In this document: positions 35,261-38,713 of the stretch, piece by piece
How the letters are laid out: every line of letters starts with the position of its first letter
Position numbering within the stretch: the stretch's first letter is position 1
Origin: Desulfurococcales archaeon
GTDB lineage: Archaea > Thermoproteota > Thermoprotei_A > Sulfolobales > Desulfurococcaceae
DNA: 38,713 bases
Direction of reading: 5' to 3'
NCBI GenBank assembly: GCA_027064845.1
Contig: JAMOPC010000361.1
Span: 1-38,713, forward strand
Translations under genes and position numbers: made by a program
The notes under the pieces: model-generated
The model's database searches: none
What the model was told of the DNA's origin: nothing
What the model saw: only the letters and a program-made list of their open reading frames with translations

Positions 35261-35429
35261 ACACTCTACGTCTCCATCATATCTCTAAGTGATTAGTGAA
35301 GAGAATTTACTCTATAGATAATAACATAATGAATACTATAAAATAATATTTAAGTTCTCTGGATCAAGTTTAATAACCAGTAACGCCTAAGGATCAAATG
35401 AATAAATAATTACGTGGTGGGGGATCGCT

Positions 35430-35627
35430 GTGAGCGAGAAGAAAACAGCCAAGGAGATAATTCTCGAAGTATTAAAGAAGGAGAAGAGACCACTAACTCC
35501 TAAGGAGATCCAGAAGCTTACCGGGCTAAACTACAATACTATCCGTGGAAGACTCCAAGACCTTAAGAAAGCTGGCTTGGTTGTTAGAACTGATAAGGGA
35601 TGGATCTATAAGGAATACGCCAAGTAA
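35430..35627 (+). CDS. Small winged-helix DNA-binding protein (65 aa)
   Basis: GTG start at 35430 with GGTGG at 35415-35419 and a TATA-like atatttaag near 35346. The whole protein is one wHTH: 'KEIILEVLKKEKRPLTPKEI' in outline (helices 1-2), 'LTGLNYNTIRGRLQDLKKAGLV' (recognition helix) and the wing 'VVRTDKGWIYKEY'. This size and pattern is common for archaeal regulators that may dimerise and bind DNA. Targets unknown; the divergent K+ channel gene is a neighbour but no operator can be seen. A T6 run (35662-35667) follows. Confidence 0.82.
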   Translation: MSEKKTAKEIILEVLKKEKRPLTPKEIQKLTGLNYNTIRGRLQDLKKAGLVVRTDKGWIYKEYAK

Positions 35628-35661
35628 GACAGTAATAAGTGGATTGTGATGAATTAAAACC

Positions 35662-35667
35662 TTTTTT
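35662..35667 (+). terminator. T6 terminator after the wHTH gene
   Basis: Run of six T (ccttttttcc), 35 bases past the stop, in the convergent spacer with the FlaJ-like gene. Confidence 0.45.
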
Positions 35668-35707
35668 CCACACTATTCCTACAAAATTCCTCATAGCTAA
35701 ACGTATC

Positions 35708-37408
35708 TTATGTTATGCTTGAGAGTGATGGTCCGAGAATTGTTCCTATGAAGTAATTTGTTACATACGTGCTAACATACATTCCGAGACCTGTTAGTAA
35801 TAACATTACTCCTAAGTAGTAGAAAACAGCATATCTCGAGCCAGGATTTACTGCTGTTAAAGTAATAGTGTTTGCAAAAGTGATTATTACGAGCATAATG
35901 TTTGTTAGAAGTGATACATCCTCTTCTCTAATATTGAAGAATTTGAATAGATCAGCAAATTCTGGTGGGACTTGGACAGCGAAGTGAGTTATTATACTTG
36001 AGAATATAGTCACGAAATTTGTGATAAGCATTAATATCAATATTGTCGCTATGTGCATTATGTAAAGTGTTGCCTCGAACGTTTTGAAGACCTGTGCATA
36101 GTTAATTCTTAATCTATAAAGCTCGTTTATGTGGTTTGAAAGCATTGCACCCGCTTCTCTAGTATTTCCACCAGCTTCTATAGTGTCAATGAATATGTGA
36201 CTACTCCTTGAGATGAATTCACTACAAGATTCTTCAGCGAAATATTTCCACGCAATCCTTGGATCAATCCTATTAACAAGTCTTACATAAAATCTTCTTA
36301 AGAGATTCTTTAATTTACCTAGCTCAGCTATAAGTAGAGGCTTTAATGCCTCAATCAGGCTTGGGACAACGCTTAAGTGTTCACCATAGCTTCTAATAAA
36401 GGCTGGGAAAAACATATCGTATTCATTTATTCTTCCTTCATGGATCTTTATAAGTATACCTATAGGTAACATGACTAGTCCGGAGAATATTAAGTACTTT
36501 GAAACTTCTTCAACGTCTAAGATCTTCATCGTATAAGATAAATAGACTATTACAAAAGCAAAGACAAGAGACGACAATATTCCTCCAATACTTATGATCC
36601 TTACAATTAATGGTTTATGTTGGGGTTTGGCTTCGAATAAGGGTTTTCTCACAAATGCTCTCAATAAGATGGCCATTCCTGATAACGTGACTCCAGTAGC
36701 TATCATTGATGTAACCATCATCTTCTGTATTCCACCAAAGATCATGCCTAAGAGGATGAGATTAGCTTGCATAAAGACTAATGCTCCCAAGAGGGTAACA
36801 TATATTCCCAGAACAACTCTGAGCGACTCGATTAGTCTATTATATGCAGATAAGTATTCACTAAACAATGTATTATACTCAATTCTCAAGTATTCTTTTA
36901 TATCACCACCTGTAGCGACAATGGCTGATAGTCTCTGTAAAAACATTTCATCAACCTTATACTTTACTTCACGCGATACAAGTCTTAGTGCTTCCGGAGC
37001 ACTGTATCCCCATTGCCCTATCAGTCCTTGAAGCTTCTTAAACAAGTTTTGATAGTACTTGCTGTAGAGGGGAGTTTCACCAATGTATTTAAACATGAGT
37101 GTTAGAGGAGGATTTCCCGTGACAAGACATCTTAAGTGTATTAGGATAAAAGTTAGATCGTCTGGGACGGGGATTATTCCAAGCCTCTTGATTGCCTTAT
37201 AATAATAGATGAAAAGAAATGAGACAAAAATAACAGTAACTCCTACAATTATGGCGGGATAGAATGGCAAGTATTTTGAGGCGAGATATACAACAATAGT
37301 ATCAAAGATTACAACAGCTATAGTTACCCATTTATGAGTAATTGCTCTCTCAATAAAGGGGTGGATAAGTTCTTTTACTCTATTAATACTTCTTACCCTA
37401 CTAGGCAT
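35708..37408 (-). CDS. FlaJ/TadC-type pilus assembly platform protein, second copy
   Basis: Complete 566-residue T2SSF-type membrane platform. AAGGTG six bases before the ATG at 37408. Two hydrophobic helices near the N-terminus (about 28-70), a first T2SSF helical domain (about 80-190), central membrane helices (about 200-300), a second T2SSF domain (about 315-430, 'FFPAFIRSYGEHLSVVPSLIEAL' in outline and 'DTIEAGGNTREAGAM') and final helices. It starts 16 bases after the stop of the intein-bearing ATPase gene, the standard FlaI-FlaJ order. Different in sequence from the FlaJ-like gene at the window start, so the organism has at least two machines. No pilin gene follows it directly; its substrates are elsewhere. 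Confidence 0.9.
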   Translation of the reverse strand: MPSRVRSINRVKELIHPFIERAITHKWVTIAVVIFDTIVVYLASKYLPFYPAIIVGVTVIFVSFLFIYYYKAIKRLGIIPVPDDLTFILIHLRCLVTGNPPLTLMFKYIGETPLYSKYYQNLFKKLQGLIGQWGYSAPEALRLVSREVKYKVDEMFLQRLSAIVATGGDIKEYLRIEYNTLFSEYLSAYNRLIESLRVVLGIYVTLLGALVFMQANLILLGMIFGGIQKMMVTSMIATGVTLSGMAILLRAFVRKPLFEAKPQHKPLIVRIISIGGILSSLVFAFVIVYLSYTMKILDVEEVSKYLIFSGLVMLPIGILIKIHEGRINEYDMFFPAFIRSYGEHLSVVPSLIEALKPLLIAELGKLKNLLRRFYVRLVNRIDPRIAWKYFAEESCSEFISRSSHIFIDTIEAGGNTREAGAMLSNHINELYRLRINYAQVFKTFEATLYIMHIATILILMLITNFVTIFSSIITHFAVQVPPEFADLFKFFNIREEDVSLLTNIMLVIITFANTITLTAVNPGSRYAVFYYLGVMLLLTGLGMYVSTYVTNYFIGTILGPSLSSIT

Positions 37409-37424
37409 TTTTGCACCTTCAGAT

Positions 37425-38713
37425 TTATGTTAATAGATCTCCTCGTAGAAGCCTCTTGTATGCCTCTTCTAGTCCTAATTCATATGTTTTCACAATTGCT
37501 TTGTATACATCATAGTAGTTAACAATATTTTTATCCGCTAGGGCTCGCAAGAACTTTGCTCTGAGATCCAGCTCCTCATATATCAGCTTTATATTCTTCC
37601 TAGAAATACCTCTCATCACAGCTATCTTTTCCTCCAGTAGATAACTAGCTCCCCTACCAGCAAATCTATGAGTATCAGTTGTGGGGTCCCAAGTGAAGAC
37701 TGGAACAGCCGCTATGGAATCCGTAGTCGGGTCATAACCTATAATCTCATAGACAGAAATCATCCTACGCACAAGTAATCCAGTCTTACTATAAACAGAT
37801 GATTGGAACCATGCAATATTCAAGTTATCAAGATTAGTCTTAGGCACTTGGATCGGATAATTCGTAAGCCTCTGCAAAAGCCTCTCAAGATTAGCAGCAT
37901 GAAAAGTAGCCATAACAGGGTGACCAGTATTGTGTAGTGCTACTGGAATGTCTCCGCCTATAAATAGTTCGGTTTCAGGTACAGAAACATCGTATACATA
38001 GCCATGGTATTTCTCTTTTCTCACGTCTATTATTTCTAAAAACGCTATATCGCTCTCTAAGATAATTTTCAACCTATTAAGGATCTCTTTAGAATCTTCA
38101 TCAAGTGTTTCTATATATCTTTCTATAAATGCTATAATTTTCCTAGCTGTTTTTCTCGAAATATATCTTTGCTTTCCACTCCTATACCTACGTACAACAT
38201 AAGTTAATTCGAATGGCAGCTTTGAATCTAGATCATTTGACTCCAGTATACGTATTATTGGTTTTAACGGGATCCTATCACTCCAAGATCTTATTCTACG
38301 TTTATTGAATAACCTAATATGTATATCATAGTATTTCCCATATTTTTTATCACGTATTACAAACATTTTTGACTCAAAACCAGCTAGCCTAGCCAACCAT
38401 ACTAATTGTTTTGCCAAATACTTGTTCTTAGTAGTATACACTACGATTCCTTCACGAATACTTGTTCTCCTAGCATCAGCTAGATATCCCTTAAAGAACT
38501 CTTCTATAACGTCACTGGGAGAGTTCCATAGAATCGAAGGTATGTGTTTTTCTTCAAGTTTCGAGCCAATAAGTGATGCAATAGTGTATGCTAGAGGTGC
38601 ATTATAGACTCTAATTATGTCGTAGCTTTTCCTATTTCTAATTGATACATTGGCTCCTAGTTCTTTAGCAATATTTACTACTTTTTCTATTATCCATTGC
38701 TCGTTCTTACCCA
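37425..38713 (-). CDS. FlaI/GspE-type secretion ATPase with intein, partial
   Basis: The frame is open through the window edge (position 38713), so the N-extein, Walker A and intein start are outside. The last 167 residues are the C-extein: 'TGHPVMATFHA', 'LERLLQRLTN', 'RMISVYEI' and 'GASYLLEEKIA', typical of archaeal type II/IV secretion ATPases (FlaI/GspE). Before it lies an intein whose end is 'GYVYDVSVPE...FIGGDIPVALHN', with the junction between Asn and Thr at 37929/37928. Spliced, it would power the FlaJ-like platform 16 bases downstream. A GTG at 38441 is not the start; it lies inside the intein. Family call is firm; whether it drives pili or another secretion process is open. Confidence 0.9.
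   Translation of the reverse strand, partial: GKNEQWIIEKVVNIAKELGANVSIRNRKSYDIIRVYNAPLAYTIASLIGSKLEEKHIPSILWNSPSDVIEEFFKGYLADARRTSIREGIVVYTTKNKYLAKQLVWLARLAGFESKMFVIRDKKYGKYYDIHIRLFNKRRIRSWSDRIPLKPIIRILESNDLDSKLPFELTYVVRRYRSGKQRYISRKTARKIIAFIERYIETLDEDSKEILNRLKIILESDIAFLEIIDVRKEKYHGYVYDVSVPETELFIGGDIPVALHNTGHPVMATFHAANLERLLQRLTNYPIQVPKTNLDNLNIAWFQSSVYSKTGLLVRRMISVYEIIGYDPTTDSIAAVPVFTWDPTTDTHRFAGRGASYLLEEKIAVMRGISRKNIKLIYEELDLRAKFLRALADKNIVNYYDVYKAIVKTYELGLEEAYKRLLRGDLLT
37929..38713 (-). other. Intein, C-terminal part with degenerate LAGLIDADG endonuclease domain
   Basis: Visible portion about 261 residues. Splicing block F/G is intact (block F 'GYVYDVSVPE', penultimate His, terminal Asn, +1 Thr). 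Upstream is a DOD-type homing endonuclease repeat: 'EEFFKGYLADAR' followed by 'VVYTTKNKYLAKQLVWLARLAGF' in outline. Against LAGLIDADG the catalytic Asp position appears to be Ala, so DNA cutting by this repeat is doubtful while splicing should remain. The first LAGLIDADG block and the N-terminal splice half lie beyond the window. Confidence 0.85.

Noticed and set aside
38422-38607. GTG at 38441 as start of a separate short protein
   Set aside because: The frame continues without a stop to the window edge and the preceding residues form a LAGLIDADG repeat, so this point is internal to the intein.
1-38713. CRISPR arrays, transposases, tRNA genes, phage genes
   Set aside because: Looked for regular repeats, DDE/HUH-type proteins and tRNA patterns; none seen.
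35708-38713. Calling the ATPase/FlaJ pair the archaellum motor (flaI-flaJ)
   Set aside because: No archaellin, FlaF, FlaG or FlaH gene is visible in the window, so a pilus or secretion machine is equally likely.

Overview
The window looks like a stretch of a hyperthermophilic crenarchaeal chromosome, most likely Desulfurococcaceae and possibly Staphylothermus. The DNA is AT-rich and genes are tightly packed. Starts are ATG, GTG or TTG behind GGTGA-type Shine-Dalgarno sites, and TATA-like boxes and T-run ends are archaeal in style. Products include archaeal pilins, FlaI/FlaJ-type secretion genes, a RCK potassium channel and an intein. The genus is an inference from memory of a surface-bound subtilase and an intein-bearing secretion ATPase in Staphylothermus; the sequence alone does not prove it.

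Nearly everything here concerns the cell surface. (1) 1-6127: the 3' part of a FlaJ/TadC-type pilus platform gene, followed by five translationally coupled genes whose products each start with a pilin-like hydrophobic segment; the largest has 651 residues. (2) 6288-9390: a PMT-type (GT-C) mannosyltransferase with a large insertion, a canonical archaeal type IV pilin on the minus strand, and a membrane-anchored von Willebrand A protein. (3) 9440-12369, minus strand: a three-gene operon encoding a secreted helical protein, a transmembrane winged-helix regulator and a membrane-anchored caspase-fold protein with a His/Cys dyad. (4) 12606-19315: a giant membrane-anchored subtilase and an 825-residue secreted protein that is a good candidate S-layer or other major surface protein.

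(5) 19505-31481 is a very AT-rich glycan locus: a beta-helix surface protein, a companion surface protein, two large GT-C-like membrane proteins, a Wzx-type flippase, two GT2 transferases (one DPM/Alg5-like), one GT4 transferase and, in the middle, a mucin-like Thr-rich membrane protein. (6) 31963-33681 is a CBM9-like surface protein. (7) 33813-34061 is a GC-rich, strongly self-complementary island that looks like a structured RNA not matching tRNA, rRNA, SRP RNA or RNase P motifs by eye. (8) 34223-38713: an MthK-like K+ channel, a small winged-helix protein, and a second FlaJ-type platform gene preceded by a FlaI/GspE-type ATPase interrupted by an intein.

Read together, the genes suggest how a surface coat is built: two pilus-type machines at the window edges, anchored proteases and adhesion modules, and a set of glycosyltransferases that probably decorate them. 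Three anchored proteins (VWA, subtilase, CBM9-like) share a VGGE motif just before their C-terminal membrane helix, which links them as one class. Expression inferences rest on visible TATA and Shine-Dalgarno sites only.
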